Source: Nocardia panacis
Lineage (GTDB): Bacteria > Actinomycetota > Actinomycetes > Mycobacteriales > Mycobacteriaceae
DNA: 64,000 bases
Assembly: GCF_003598715.1 (NCBI RefSeq)
Contig: NZ_QZFU01000041.1
Span: forward strand, 1 to 64,000
Direction of reading: 5' to 3'
The position numbers and the translations under genes are program-made. The notes beneath the pieces are model-generated. The model saw only the letters and a list, made by a program, of their open reading frames with translations, did no database searches and was not told where the DNA came from. Positions 1 through 8,562 of the stretch are shown in pieces (within the stretch, counting starts at the first letter, position 1; each line of letters opens with the position of its first letter).

Positions 1-1
1 C

Positions 2-94
2 GTCAAACGCGCCATCTCCAAACACCGCGCCAAAGGCGACATCGACCGCAACAGCTACAAAACGCAGATCAGCATCCACATCCTGCCGGGTTGA
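2..94 (+). CDS. C-terminal fragment of an unrecognised protein
   Basis: An open frame enters from the left edge and ends at TGA 92-94, giving the last 30 residues (ends SIHILPG). The fragment is basic and the stop codon lies inside the first arm of a strong hairpin, which fits a real gene end. I cannot assign a family from 30 residues. Confidence 0.55.
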   Translation, partial: VKRAISKHRAKGDIDRNSYKTQISIHILPG

Positions 95-108
95 CAACCC
101 GGCAGGAT
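80..108 (+). terminator. Perfect hairpin at the end of the first gene
   Basis: A 13-bp perfect inverted repeat (80-92 with 96-108) has a 3-nt loop and overlaps the stop codon. No long T-run follows, as is common in high-GC actinobacteria. Probably an intrinsic terminator. Confidence 0.6.
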
Positions 109-130
109 CGCTAACTGAGCGGCATTGCAC

Positions 131-297
131 CTAGGGCCTGTGTCGGAGTCTCATTCGGATGCATCCGTGGCTCAGCTCGTCGTCTGGCAAGGCGGAGGAG
201 TTCCCGATACCGGGGTTGTATCGGGGGCGACGACAACGCGGCCAGGCGGCGAGCTGGGCCGCGGAGGCGCCGGATGAGACTCCGGCACAGGCCCTAG
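131..297. repeat. 167-bp nested-palindrome element, copy A
   Basis: Begins CTAGGGCCTGTG and ends CACAGGCCCTAG. The two halves pair as a long imperfect hairpin with arms of about 75 bp (smaller inner hairpin around 205-226). It carries no gene. Its reverse complement matches the element at 7852-8018, which has exactly the same length, so the two are inverted copies of one family. It lies in the intergenic space between two convergent genes (the left-edge gene and the HNH gene). A MITE-like or REP-like non-autonomous element is the best guess; no transposase is seen nearby. Confidence 0.8.
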
Positions 298-352
298 GGC
301 GTACCGCCGCCTTCGCTCCGGTCATGCGCAGGTCTGAGGATGGCTGCGCCCA

Positions 353-1039
353 CTAAGCCGCGCCCTCGCCCAGGTATTGCAACCACACCGGATCCAGTTC
401 GGAGGTGGTGGACAGCAACCGCCAGTGTGGACCCTTCGGGGAGACCAGCGGCGAGTGCAAGGTCCAACCCAGCTCGGCGAGGAGTTTGTCGGCTTTACGG
501 TGATTGCACGGCGCGCAACTGGCGACGCAGTTCTCCCAGGAATGCTCCCCGCCCCGACTGCGCGGGATGACATGGTCGATGGTCTCGGCCTTGCCGCCGC
601 AATAGCCGCAGCGGTAGCGGTCGCGGTGCATGAGGGCGGCGCGGGTCATCGGCACCCTGGCCCGATACGGGACCCTGACGTAGGTGCGCAGACGGATGAC
701 CGAAGGAATGGCGACGGCGGATCCGGCCGAATGGACCACCGACCCGTCGGGGTCGTGGTGCACGGCATCGGCCTTGTCGCAGATGAGCAGGACCACCGCA
801 CGGCGCGCGGAAAGGGCGGTGAGAGGTTCGTAGGTGGCGTTGAGCAGAAGCACCCGGCGCTTCAACCAGCTGTGCTGGGACGGCGGCGGGGTGCTGGGAT
901 GGTGGTCTTGCGGCCCCGGATAATGATCGGACAGGATGCGCAACGGAGTAGCCCCCGACCCACGGTTGTGGACGTCGGCGGGCTGGAGTTGTCGATGCGT
1001 ACGCGCCTCATGTGACTTGGCGCCGTGCCGCTGCTTCAT
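353..1039 (-). CDS. HNH endonuclease family protein
   Basis: About 228 residues. The C-terminal half holds a zinc-HNH module: a CGYCGG cysteine pair, then DHVIPRSRGG, then WENCV and a second pair followed by NHRKAD. The middle part (RVLLLNATYEPL) is the conserved N-terminus of the mycobacterial homologues (Rv2469c-type). ATG at 1039 is chosen because a GAGG Shine-Dalgarno sits just upstream (TTGAGGTTCAG-ATG); the frame stays open further upstream to 1189. It is divergent from the globin gene. Cellular role unknown; presumed DNA nuclease. Family assignment is firm, exact start less so. Confidence 0.85.
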   Translation of the reverse strand: MKQRHGAKSHEARTHRQLQPADVHNRGSGATPLRILSDHYPGPQDHHPSTPPPSQHSWLKRRVLLLNATYEPLTALSARRAVVLLICDKADAVHHDPDGSVVHSAGSAVAIPSVIRLRTYVRVPYRARVPMTRAALMHRDRYRCGYCGGKAETIDHVIPRSRGGEHSWENCVASCAPCNHRKADKLLAELGWTLHSPLVSPKGPHWRLLSTTSELDPVWLQYLGEGAA

Positions 1040-1232
1040 CTGAACCTCAATTTCATGATTGGCAGGATCATGTGGTATTCGGGCAGAGACTGCCACCCAG
1101 TTGACCATGGAACGGCGGGGAATGCACGGTGATTTCGCGCAATGTCCGGTGAACCTTGGTTGAAGAGCCGCTCGTTCGTGATACGGCACAATGGACGCCG
1201 GCGGGTGTTCTACCCAGGGAATCGAGAGGTGT

Positions 1233-1637
1233 ATGACTGCGCGAGAGCAGACGGCTGCTTCATTCTATGAGGCGGTGGGAGGTGCCGAGACATTCCACAA
1301 GCTTGTCGCCGCGTTCTACCGCGAGGTAGCGACAGACGAGATCCTACGTCCCATCTACCCCGAGGAAGACCTCGGGCCTGCCGAGCGCCGGATGCGGATG
1401 TTCCTCGAACAGTACTGGGGCGGCCCCCGCACCTACTCCGATGAGCGCGGTCATCCCCGGCTGCGGATGCGGCACATGCCCTTCAGTATCGGCCCGATCG
1501 AGCGCGACGCGTGGTTGCGCTGCATGCGTATCGCGGTGGCCGAGATCGGCCCCGACGTTCTCGACGACGCGCATCGCCGCCAGTTGCTCGACTATTTGGA
1601 GATGGCGGCCAACTCACTGATGAACGCGCCGCTCTGA
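1233..1637 (+). CDS. glbO: Truncated haemoglobin, group II (GlbO type)
   Basis: 134 residues, the usual length of a trHbO. The start MTAREQTAAS is preceded by GAGAGGT. The motif FYEAVGGAETFHKLVAAFY is the typical group II N-terminus, and HPRLRMRHMPF carries the proximal-His F-helix segment. Known members bind haem and O2/NO and are linked to respiration in mycobacteria. Position next to the alpha-glucosidase and the HNH gene matches the Rv2469c-Rv2471 order. Confidence 0.92.
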   Translation: MTAREQTAASFYEAVGGAETFHKLVAAFYREVATDEILRPIYPEEDLGPAERRMRMFLEQYWGGPRTYSDERGHPRLRMRHMPFSIGPIERDAWLRCMRIAVAEIGPDVLDDAHRRQLLDYLEMAANSLMNAPL

Positions 1638-1820
1638 ACACGCGACGCGCCGGATCGTCCGAAATTTGCTGAGCCGCCGGTGTCGAGCCGCATCGGCCGA
1701 CTACACCGGTGGCACTGCGGTTTTCGATCCGACCATTCGGGATGCTGACGGTTTGCGGAAATCGGAAGCGATTGCCGCCCATCCGGGAATTTGTCGGAGC
1801 GTCCTGGCACTATTACGACT

Positions 1821-3401
1821 GTGACACAGACTTCCGCCGTGCCGCCGTGGTGGCGATCGGCCGTGTTCTACCAGGTCTATCCGAGATCGTTCGCGGATTC
1901 CACCGGGAACGGTGTCGGGGACCTGGTCGGCATCCGAGACAGGCTCGGCTATCTGGAACTCCTCGGCGTCGATGCGCTGTGGATCTGCCCGATCACCCGC
2001 TCGCCGATGGCCGACGGCGGCTACGACGTGGCCGACCCGCGCGATATCGATCCCCTCTTCGGCGGTCTCACCGCATTGGACGAGTTGATCGAGGAGGCGC
2101 ACGAGCGCGGCATCAAGGTCACGATGGACCTGGTCCCCAATCACACCAGCAGCGAACACCCCTGGTTCATCGAGGCTTTGGCCGCGCCGCCCGGTAGTCC
2201 GGAGCGCGCCCGCTACCACTTCCGCGACGGTCTCGGTCCCGACGGATCGCTCCCGCCGAACAATTGGCCCAGTATCTTCGGCGGTCCGGCCTGGACGAGG
2301 GTCACCGAATCCGACGGTGCGCCGGGTCAGTGGTATCTGCACCTGTTCGCGCCCGAGCAGCCGGACGTCAACTGGGACAACCAGGAAGTCTGGCTGGATT
2401 TCGAGAAGACGCTGCGCTTCTGGCTCGACCGTGGCGTCGACGGCTTCCGCCTCGATGTGGCGCACGGGATGGCCAAACCCGAGGGCCTGCCCGATATGGC
2501 GGCGGTGGCCTCCGGTGTGCTGGCCCACCTGGACGACAACGACCCGCGTTTCAATCATCGCGGCGTGCACGAGATCCACCGTCGCATCCGCCGTGTCCTG
2601 GACGAATACCCGAATGCCGTGGCCATCGGCGAGGTCTGGGTGGACGACAACGACCGCTTCGGCGAGTACGTTCGCCCCGACGAACTGCATCTGGCCTTCA
2701 ATTTCCGTCTCGCCGAGACGCCGTTCGAGGCCGACGCGGTGCGCGACGCGATCGAGAATTCGCTCGCCGCCGTGGCGGGCGTCGGCGCGAGTCCCACGTG
2801 GACGCTGTCCAATCACGATGTGCCGCGCGAGGTCACCCGCTTCGGTGGCGGCGTGGTCGGGCTGGCCAGGGCGCGCGCCATGATGCTGGTCGAGTTGGCG
2901 CTGCCCGGCGCGGTTTTCGTCTACAACGGGGCCGAGTTGGGTCTGCCGAATGTCGACGATCTGCCCGAGGACGCGCTGCGCGATCCCACCTGGGAGCGGT
3001 CCGGTCATACGGTGCGCGGTCGGGACGGGTGTCGGGTGCCGCTGCCGTGGGAGGGGCCGGAGCCGCCGTTCGGGTTCACCACCGGTCGGGCCTGGTTGCC
3101 GCAGCCGTCGCAGTGGGCCGAACTCACCGTCGAGGCGCAACTCGAACAGCTGGACTCCACGCTGTCGCTGTATCGCGCGGCCATCGAATTGCGCGGTGCG
3201 CGACCGGAATTCGCCGGTCCGACTCTCGACTGGTACGGCAGTCCCTCGGGTTGTCTCGCCTTCCGGCGGCCCGGTGGGTTGATCTGTGTGCTCAATGCCT
3301 CGCCGGTGCCGGTGGCGCTGCCGCCGGGGCAGGTGGTGCTGGCCAGTGCCCCGGTCGACGGTCTGAGTCTGCCCCCGGATGCCGCCGCCTGGCTGATGTG
3401 A
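1821..3401 (+). CDS. aglA: Alpha-glucosidase / oligo-1,6-glucosidase (GH13)
   Basis: 526 residues from GTG 1821; a TTG at 1791 is in frame but less likely. Family GH13 regions are all present: WWRSAVFYQVYPRSFAD at the N-terminus, DLVPNHTS, then GFRLDVAHGM with the catalytic Asp nucleophile, AIGEVWV with the acid/base Glu, and LSNHDVPR with the third Asp. It should hydrolyse terminal alpha-glucosidic bonds in the cytoplasm. Neighbouring glbO and ctaJ-like genes give the same order as in mycobacteria. Substrate specificity cannot be read from sequence. Confidence 0.92.
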   Translation: MTQTSAVPPWWRSAVFYQVYPRSFADSTGNGVGDLVGIRDRLGYLELLGVDALWICPITRSPMADGGYDVADPRDIDPLFGGLTALDELIEEAHERGIKVTMDLVPNHTSSEHPWFIEALAAPPGSPERARYHFRDGLGPDGSLPPNNWPSIFGGPAWTRVTESDGAPGQWYLHLFAPEQPDVNWDNQEVWLDFEKTLRFWLDRGVDGFRLDVAHGMAKPEGLPDMAAVASGVLAHLDDNDPRFNHRGVHEIHRRIRRVLDEYPNAVAIGEVWVDDNDRFGEYVRPDELHLAFNFRLAETPFEADAVRDAIENSLAAVAGVGASPTWTLSNHDVPREVTRFGGGVVGLARARAMMLVELALPGAVFVYNGAELGLPNVDDLPEDALRDPTWERSGHTVRGRDGCRVPLPWEGPEPPFGFTTGRAWLPQPSQWAELTVEAQLEQLDSTLSLYRAAIELRGARPEFAGPTLDWYGSPSGCLAFRRPGGLICVLNASPVPVALPPGQVVLASAPVDGLSLPPDAAAWLM

Positions 3402-3462
3402 AGCACCGACACGATTCCAGCCGGTGGCGGAACTACTACACAGCATCGTCTACCGTTGGTCC

Positions 3463-3735
3463 GTGAGCATTCTCGAGACAGTGCTGATCTTCGCCGGTAT
3501 CCCGCTGGTGGTCTATGGCGTGATCGCCGGATTGTCGTTTCTCGGTAAGCCGCTCGCCGGTGCCAAGCCGACCCACTACGACCTGGGTCAGAAGTGGACG
3601 GCCGCGCCGGTGCTGTGGAGCGCGACCGATGAGGTGACCGGTTCCGGTCACCATGACGTGTCGCATGGTTCGCATGCGGCAATCGAATCCGCCGCGGCGG
3701 AACTGATCGGAGGCCGGGCAAGTGGCAAGTTCTAA
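3463..3735 (+). CDS. ctaJ: CtaJ-like small membrane protein (aa3 oxidase subunit)
   Basis: 90 residues from GTG 3463. One membrane helix spans roughly residues 4-27 (ETVLIFAGIPLVVYGVIAGL), followed by a soluble, His-rich C-terminus. Size, helix position and location beside DUF5130 and pepN match the small subunit named CtaJ found in actinobacterial cytochrome aa3 supercomplexes. The identification rests on synteny and topology, so it is moderate. It overlaps the next gene by 14 bp, suggesting translational coupling. Confidence 0.65.
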   Translation: MSILETVLIFAGIPLVVYGVIAGLSFLGKPLAGAKPTHYDLGQKWTAAPVLWSATDEVTGSGHHDVSHGSHAAIESAAAELIGGRASGKF

Positions 3736-4186
3736 ATGGCCCGCGGTGGTCGAGGCCGATCTGCCGCACGGATACGTGATCACCAGCAGCGGTCGGGTAT
3801 CGGGTGTGCACGAGGCGGGCAAGGTGTTCGTCGAGGCCCCGTTCAGCGATACCGAGCGGCTGATGATGGACAACGTCCTCACCGAGGCCACCAGGGCGAC
3901 GAAAGTGCGCTTCACCATCTACATCGGTGATCTCGGCGGCGATCCGGCCGCCGGTGCCGACGCGCTGTTCCCGCGCACGCTCGAGGCGGCCCGCTCGGTG
4001 CTCATCGCGGTCTCCCCGAACGAGCACGCGATCGAGGTGCGTTCCGGTGCCGAGGTGGCCGACCGGGCCAATGACAGGGTGTGCCAGTTGGGCGTCACCG
4101 CCGCGTTGAGCTCGATCCGGCAGGGGCAGCTCATCGACGGGCTGATCTCCGCCGTGCGGGTGATGGCCGCCGCGATCGGGCGCTGA
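3722..4186 (+). CDS. DUF5130 domain protein (Rv2468c-like)
   Basis: 154 residues from GTG 3722 inside the end of the ctaJ-like gene. It has an alpha/beta TPM-like layout: TIYIGDLGGDP, then RSVLIAVSPNEHAIEV, with a hydrophobic C-terminal helix. No catalytic residues can be named. Function unknown; the coupling to ctaJ hints at a link with respiration, which is inference. Confidence 0.75.
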   Translation: MASSKWPAVVEADLPHGYVITSSGRVSGVHEAGKVFVEAPFSDTERLMMDNVLTEATRATKVRFTIYIGDLGGDPAAGADALFPRTLEAARSVLIAVSPNEHAIEVRSGAEVADRANDRVCQLGVTAALSSIRQGQLIDGLISAVRVMAAAIGR

Positions 4187-4201
4187 GATCGAGTAGCACC
4201 G

Positions 4202-4235
4202 GACGGGCGCGACCACCGCGGTGGTCGCGCCCGTC
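4202..4235. terminator. 34-bp perfect palindrome between convergent genes
   Basis: The 17-bp halves 4202-4218 and 4219-4235 are exact reverse complements. It lies between the DUF5130 stop (4186) and the pepN stop (4241). Best read as a bidirectional terminator. Confidence 0.7.
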
Positions 4236-4240
4236 GGCGT

Positions 4241-6811
4241 TCAGGCCTGGTCGAAGGCCCGTGCCCGCAGCGAGCGCTCGATACCCGCCTTACCTTCCAG
4301 CACGAGCCGCCTCAGGGCAGGCGGGTGATCACCGCCGAGGAATTTGTCGGCGATGGCCACCGCCTCCTCGGTGATGGCCCAGCTCGGGTACAGCCCGACC
4401 ACCACGGTCTGGGCGACCTCGCTGGAGCGCCGCTCCCAGACGCCCGCCACCTCGGCGAAGTACCGCTCGACATAGGGTGCGAGCAGGTCGGCTTGACCGT
4501 TGGGGGCGAAGCCGGTGACGATGGCGCGCACCGTGATATTCGGCAGCGCATCGTCGAATACGGCTGTCTGCCAGGCCTGTTCCTTCACCTCGGCGATCGG
4601 GCGCGTGGTCGCGGCGGTCGCCGCCAGCCGCTTGCCCGCCGCGGTGGGATCCTTCGCCAGTTCGGCATCGATGACCGGATGCGCGATGCCCTCGGCATCG
4701 ATACTGCCCGCGGCGGCGAGTGCGATGACCACCCGCCAGCGCAGATCGGTGTCCACCGAAAGGCCGCCCAGCCCGACCGCGGTCGGATCGCCGTCGAGCA
4801 GGGTGCGCAGCACCTCGATATGCCGGGCTTCGAGCCGCGAGCCGAGCAGCCCGTTGACGAAGGCCAGTTGATGATCCGATCCGGCCTCGGCGGCGCGGGC
4901 CAGTTCCAGCAGCCGGTCGGCGTATTCGGGCCAACCGGTCGCGGCGGCCCACTGCGGATCGGCGTAGGAGCCGATGGCGGTATTGGCCTGCATGAGCAGC
5001 CGCTGCACCACGCCGACCTCGGATTCCGCGCCGATGCCGCGCTGCACCAGCGCCACGAAATCGCGGGCGCGGAATTCGGCCTGCCTGGTCATCTCCCAGG
5101 CGGCCGACCAGGCCAGGGTGCGGGGGAGCGGATCGGCGATATCGCCGATCCGCTTGATCAGGACGTCCAGGGATTCGGCGTCGAGGCGCACCGAGCAATA
5201 GGTGAGGTCGTCATCGTTGACCAGCACGAATTTCCCGCGCGGCACGCCGACCAGCTCCGGCACCTCGGTACGTTCGGTCGGGTCGATATCGAGCTCGACG
5301 CGCTTGGTGCGCACCAGCTTTCCATCCTGGTCGTCGTAGACGCCGATGGCGAGGCGATGCACCCGCCGCTCGCCCGCGCCCGGCTCCGCACCGCCCTGCA
5401 GCACCGCGAAGGAGGTGAAATTCCCGGCGGCGTCCACGGTGAACTCGGGGCGCAGGATATTCAGGCCCGTGGTCTTGAGCCACTGCGCGCCCCAGGTGGA
5501 CAGGTCGCGGCCGGAAGCCTTCTCCAGCGCGCCGAGCAGATCGTCGAAGGTCGCGTTGGCGAAGGCGTGGTCGTCGAAGTAGGTCCGCAGGCCGCGCAGG
5601 AACGGGTCCAGTCCGACGTAGGCCACCAGTTGCTTGAGCACGCTCGCGCCCTTGGCGTAGGTGATGCCGTCGAAGTTGACCTCCACCGCCGCCAGATCCG
5701 GGATGTCGGCGGCGATCGGGTGGGTGGAGGGCAGTTGATCCTGGCGGTAGGCCCAGGACTTCTCCGCATTGGCGAAAGTGGTCCAGGCGCTGGCGTATTC
5801 GGTCGCGTCCGCCTGGCACAGCACCGAGGCGAAGGTGGCGAAGGATTCGTTGAGCCACAGGTCGTCCCACCACCGCATGGTGACCAGGTCGCCGAACCAC
5901 ATGTGCGCCATCTCGTGCAGCAACGTCTCGGCGCGGCGCTCGTAGGAGGCGCGGGTCACCTTGGAGCGGAAGACGTAGTCCTCCAGGTAGGTCACCGCGC
6001 CGACATTCTCCATCGCGCCCGCGTTGAACTCCGGGACGAACAGCTGGTCGTACTTGTCGAAGGCGTAGGGCACGCCGAAGCTGGCGTGGTAGAAGCCGAA
6101 TCCCTGCTTGGTCTCGGTGAAGAGGCGTTCGGCGTCCATGTACGGGGCGAGCGAGGCGCGGCAGTAGATGCCGAGCGGGATGGCGCCGTGCTCGTCGGTG
6201 TAGGTGTCGGTCCACTCGGCGTACGGACCCGCGATGAGCGCGACCAGGTAGGTGGACATGGGCTTGGTGGTGGCGAAGACGAATTTGCCCGAATCGCGCT
6301 GCGCGAGCGCGCCATTCGAGATGACCCGCCAGTCCTCGGGCGCGGCGACGGCGATATCGAAGCTCGCCTTGAGATCGGGCTGGTCGAAGCAGGCGAACAT
6401 GCGCTTGGCATCGGCGGTCTCGAACTGCGAGTACAGGTAGACGGCCTCGTCGGTCGGGTCGACGAAACGGTGCAGGCCTTCACCGGTATTGGAGTACTCG
6501 CAGTCGGCCTCGACCACCAGTTCGTTGCGCTCGGCCAAATCGGTCAGCGCGAGCCCCTTTTCGGGGTCGTAGCCGGAGACATCCAGCGCGTTTCCGTTCA
6601 GCACGGCCGAACGCACACCGCGGGCGACGATATCGATGAAGGTCTGTGCGCCCGCGGTGGCCGTGAAGGTGACGGCGCTGCGCGAAAGGAAGGTCTGCTC
6701 GCCCGGCTTACCGGCGCCATCGGTGAGGTCCAGGTCGACGCGGTAGTTCTCGACCCGCACGGTCGCGGCGCGCTCGGTCGCCTGGTCGCGAGTCAGGTTC
6801 GGTGCGGACAA
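4241..6811 (-). CDS. pepN: Aminopeptidase N (M1 metallopeptidase)
   Basis: 856 residues, normal for actinobacterial PepN. The substrate-binding GAMEN motif lies near residue 264 and the zinc site HEMAH near 298, with the third ligand in WLNESFATF. The C-terminal half is the ERAP1-like alpha-helical domain. It removes N-terminal residues from peptides in the cytoplasm. It starts at ATG 6811 and is divergent from purC; the ~220-bp gap should hold both promoters. Confidence 0.96.
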   Translation of the reverse strand: MSAPNLTRDQATERAATVRVENYRVDLDLTDGAGKPGEQTFLSRSAVTFTATAGAQTFIDIVARGVRSAVLNGNALDVSGYDPEKGLALTDLAERNELVVEADCEYSNTGEGLHRFVDPTDEAVYLYSQFETADAKRMFACFDQPDLKASFDIAVAAPEDWRVISNGALAQRDSGKFVFATTKPMSTYLVALIAGPYAEWTDTYTDEHGAIPLGIYCRASLAPYMDAERLFTETKQGFGFYHASFGVPYAFDKYDQLFVPEFNAGAMENVGAVTYLEDYVFRSKVTRASYERRAETLLHEMAHMWFGDLVTMRWWDDLWLNESFATFASVLCQADATEYASAWTTFANAEKSWAYRQDQLPSTHPIAADIPDLAAVEVNFDGITYAKGASVLKQLVAYVGLDPFLRGLRTYFDDHAFANATFDDLLGALEKASGRDLSTWGAQWLKTTGLNILRPEFTVDAAGNFTSFAVLQGGAEPGAGERRVHRLAIGVYDDQDGKLVRTKRVELDIDPTERTEVPELVGVPRGKFVLVNDDDLTYCSVRLDAESLDVLIKRIGDIADPLPRTLAWSAAWEMTRQAEFRARDFVALVQRGIGAESEVGVVQRLLMQANTAIGSYADPQWAAATGWPEYADRLLELARAAEAGSDHQLAFVNGLLGSRLEARHIEVLRTLLDGDPTAVGLGGLSVDTDLRWRVVIALAAAGSIDAEGIAHPVIDAELAKDPTAAGKRLAATAATTRPIAEVKEQAWQTAVFDDALPNITVRAIVTGFAPNGQADLLAPYVERYFAEVAGVWERRSSEVAQTVVVGLYPSWAITEEAVAIADKFLGGDHPPALRRLVLEGKAGIERSLRARAFDQA

Positions 6812-7030
6812 ATGGGGCTCCTTCGTGGTCGAAGAACTGGGCCGGGCGGTCGCTCACCGGGGTGGGGTGAGCCCGCGCGGGAGTTTCTGCGTCAACCCTA
6901 GCCATCCCAACCGGCTTGTTGCCGCTTGTTATCCACAGGCAGGCTCTTCGCGGACACCGCGCGAATCGCACCGCTGTGTTCGGCGGTAAGGTTCCCGCAT
7001 CGGGATTCGGAACTGAAGAGAGGACCGACG

Positions 7031-7855
7031 TTGAAGCATGTGCACGCCGGGAAGGTGCGCGACCTGTACGAGGATGGCGAGAGCCTGCTGCTGGTCGCCT
7101 CGGACCGGGTCTCGGTCTACGACGTCGTACTGCCCACGCCGATCCCGGACAAGGGTGCGCTGCTGACCCAGTTGTCGAACTGGTGGTTCGATTTCTTCGC
7201 CGACGTGCCCAATCACGTGCTGTCCGCCACCGATGTCCCGGCCGAGTTCGCCGGGCGCGCGGTGCGGGTCAAACCGCTGAAGATGGTGCAGGTCGAGTGC
7301 ATCGCGCGCGGGTACCTGGTCGGGCTCGGTCTGCGGGAGTACCAGCGCACCGGCGCGGTCTCCGGTGTCGCGCTGCCGCCCGGTCTGGTCGAGGGCGACA
7401 AATTGCCGGAGCCGATCTTCACACCCACCACCAAGGCCTCCGAAGGGCATGACGAGTTCATCACTTTCGACGAGGTGATCGCTCAGGAAGGGCGCGAGGT
7501 TGCCGAGCGGCTGCGCGCGCTGACCTTGGAGATCTACTCGCGCGGCGCGGCGCACGCGGCCGAGCGCGGGGTCATCATCGCCGATACCAAGCTCGAATTC
7601 GGTTGGGACGGTGAGCTGCTCACCCTCGGTGACGAGGTGCTGACCTCGGACTCCTCCCGCTTCTGGCCCGCCGCCGAATGGCAGCCCGGTGGGGCGCAGC
7701 GCTCCTTCGACAAGCAGTTCGTGCGCGACTGGTCCACTTCCACCGGCTGGAATCAGGAACCGCCCGGTCCGGAGATCCCGGCCGACGTGGTGGCCGCCAC
7801 GCGCGCCCGCTACGTCCAGGCCTACGAGCTCATCACCGGACGCACCTGGGCCTAG
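7031..7855 (+). CDS. purC: Phosphoribosylaminoimidazole-succinocarboxamide synthase
   Basis: 274 residues. TTG 7031 is chosen because GAAGAGAGGA stands 8 bp upstream and the conserved HAGKVRDLYEDG motif begins at once. Other signatures: SDRVSVYDVVL, IPDKGALL, RGYLVGLG and TPTTKASEGHDE. It joins CAIR and aspartate in purine synthesis using ATP. Its last codon GCC is followed by TAG, and that stop is formed by the first bases of the repeat at 7852, so the element now defines the gene's end. Confidence 0.95.
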   Translation: MKHVHAGKVRDLYEDGESLLLVASDRVSVYDVVLPTPIPDKGALLTQLSNWWFDFFADVPNHVLSATDVPAEFAGRAVRVKPLKMVQVECIARGYLVGLGLREYQRTGAVSGVALPPGLVEGDKLPEPIFTPTTKASEGHDEFITFDEVIAQEGREVAERLRALTLEIYSRGAAHAAERGVIIADTKLEFGWDGELLTLGDEVLTSDSSRFWPAAEWQPGGAQRSFDKQFVRDWSTSTGWNQEPPGPEIPADVVAATRARYVQAYELITGRTWA

Positions 7856-8018
7856 GGCCTGTGTCGGAGTCTCATCCGGCGCCTCCGTGGCTCAGCTCGC
7901 CGCCTGGCCGCGTTGTCGTCGTCCCCGAGACAACCCCGGTATCGGGAACTCCTCCGCCTTGCCAGGCGACGAGCTGAGCCACGGATGCATCCGAATGAGA
8001 CTTCGGCACAGGCCCTAG
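7852..8018. repeat. 167-bp nested-palindrome element, copy B
   Basis: Same length and ends as copy A (131-297) but in the opposite orientation. It sits between convergent purC and NUDIX genes, and its CTAG ends supply the TAG stop of both (7853-7855 on +, 8015-8017 on -). The long hairpin should also terminate transcription from both sides. Confidence 0.8.
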
Positions 8019-8488
8019 ATCGCTTCCGCGAGCCGTTGCAGCAGCGGCCGCTGACCGCTGCCGAGCTTGTCGGCGGCGGTGGTCGGATCGAACCAGGCGG
8101 CGCGGTCCAACTCCGGGAATTCGGTTCGCACACCGGATTTGGGCGGCCACTCCATTTCGAAGGTGCCCGGCACCACGGTAGCCGGATCGAGATCGGCCTC
8201 GATGGCCCAGGTGGACAGCTGCTTTCGGCTCTTGCCGCTGCCGTAGGTCACCTCCCCGAGCGGCAGCCAGGCGCCCGCAGGCACCGGAAGGCCCAGTTCT
8301 TCGGTGAATTCGCGGGCCGCCGCATCCCGCGCGGATTCCGCGTCCGGATCGTATTCGCCCTTCGGAATGGACCACGCGCCGCTGTCCTTGCGCGCCCAGA
8401 AGGGGCCGCCCAGGTGGCCGAGCAGCACCTCGATCGCGGCGTCCGTGCGGCGGAACAGCAGGATGCCCGCGCTGAATTTGGCTGCCAT
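8015..8488 (-). CDS. NUDIX hydrolase (Ap4A/MutT-like)
   Basis: 157 residues. The Nudix box runs GEYDPDAESARDAAAREFTE-ELG, preceded by GAWSIPKGE, which is typical of actinobacterial diadenosine-polyphosphate or 8-oxo-dGTP hydrolases. The start ATG 8488 is followed by MAAKFSAGILLFRR, the family N-terminus. The stop codon is inside repeat copy B. Substrate unknown. Confidence 0.9.
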   Translation of the reverse strand: MAAKFSAGILLFRRTDAAIEVLLGHLGGPFWARKDSGAWSIPKGEYDPDAESARDAAAREFTEELGLPVPAGAWLPLGEVTYGSGKSRKQLSTWAIEADLDPATVVPGTFEMEWPPKSGVRTEFPELDRAAWFDPTTAADKLGSGQRPLLQRLAEAI

Positions 8489-8495
8489 ATCCGGC

Positions 8496-8501
8496 AGTGT
8501 A
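8496..8501 (-). promoter_or_regulatory. Possible -10 box of the NUDIX gene
   Basis: On the minus strand the hexamer TACACT ends 7 bp before the ATG at 8488, which would give a leaderless mRNA. Its first two bases are the end of the hairpin repeat at 8500-8558. No good -35 is visible, so this is tentative. Confidence 0.35.
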
Positions 8502-8558
8502 GGGCCTGTGTCGGTGTCCCATCCGGAGGCGCCGGATGGGACACCGACACAGGCCCTA
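8500..8558. repeat. 59-bp perfect hairpin, short member of the 167-bp family
   Basis: 27-bp perfect arms (8500-8526 and 8532-8558) enclose the loop AGGCG. The outer 26 bases match the ends of the 167-bp elements at about 24 positions, so this looks like a copy that lost its interior. It lies between the sigma factor stop (8563) and the NUDIX start. Confidence 0.8.
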
Positions 8559-8562
8559 TGGG

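Noticed and set aside
131..325. Minus-strand ORF repeated near 7689-8018
   Set aside because: The similar protein sequences come from the two copies of the palindromic repeat and have no coding features.
1791..1820. Upstream TTG start of the alpha-glucosidase
   Set aside because: GTG 1821 puts the conserved N-terminus at the usual distance; the extra ten residues are unlike the family.
4325..6901. Long plus-strand frame opposite pepN
   Set aside because: It is the shadow of pepN in GC-rich DNA with no recognisable domain.
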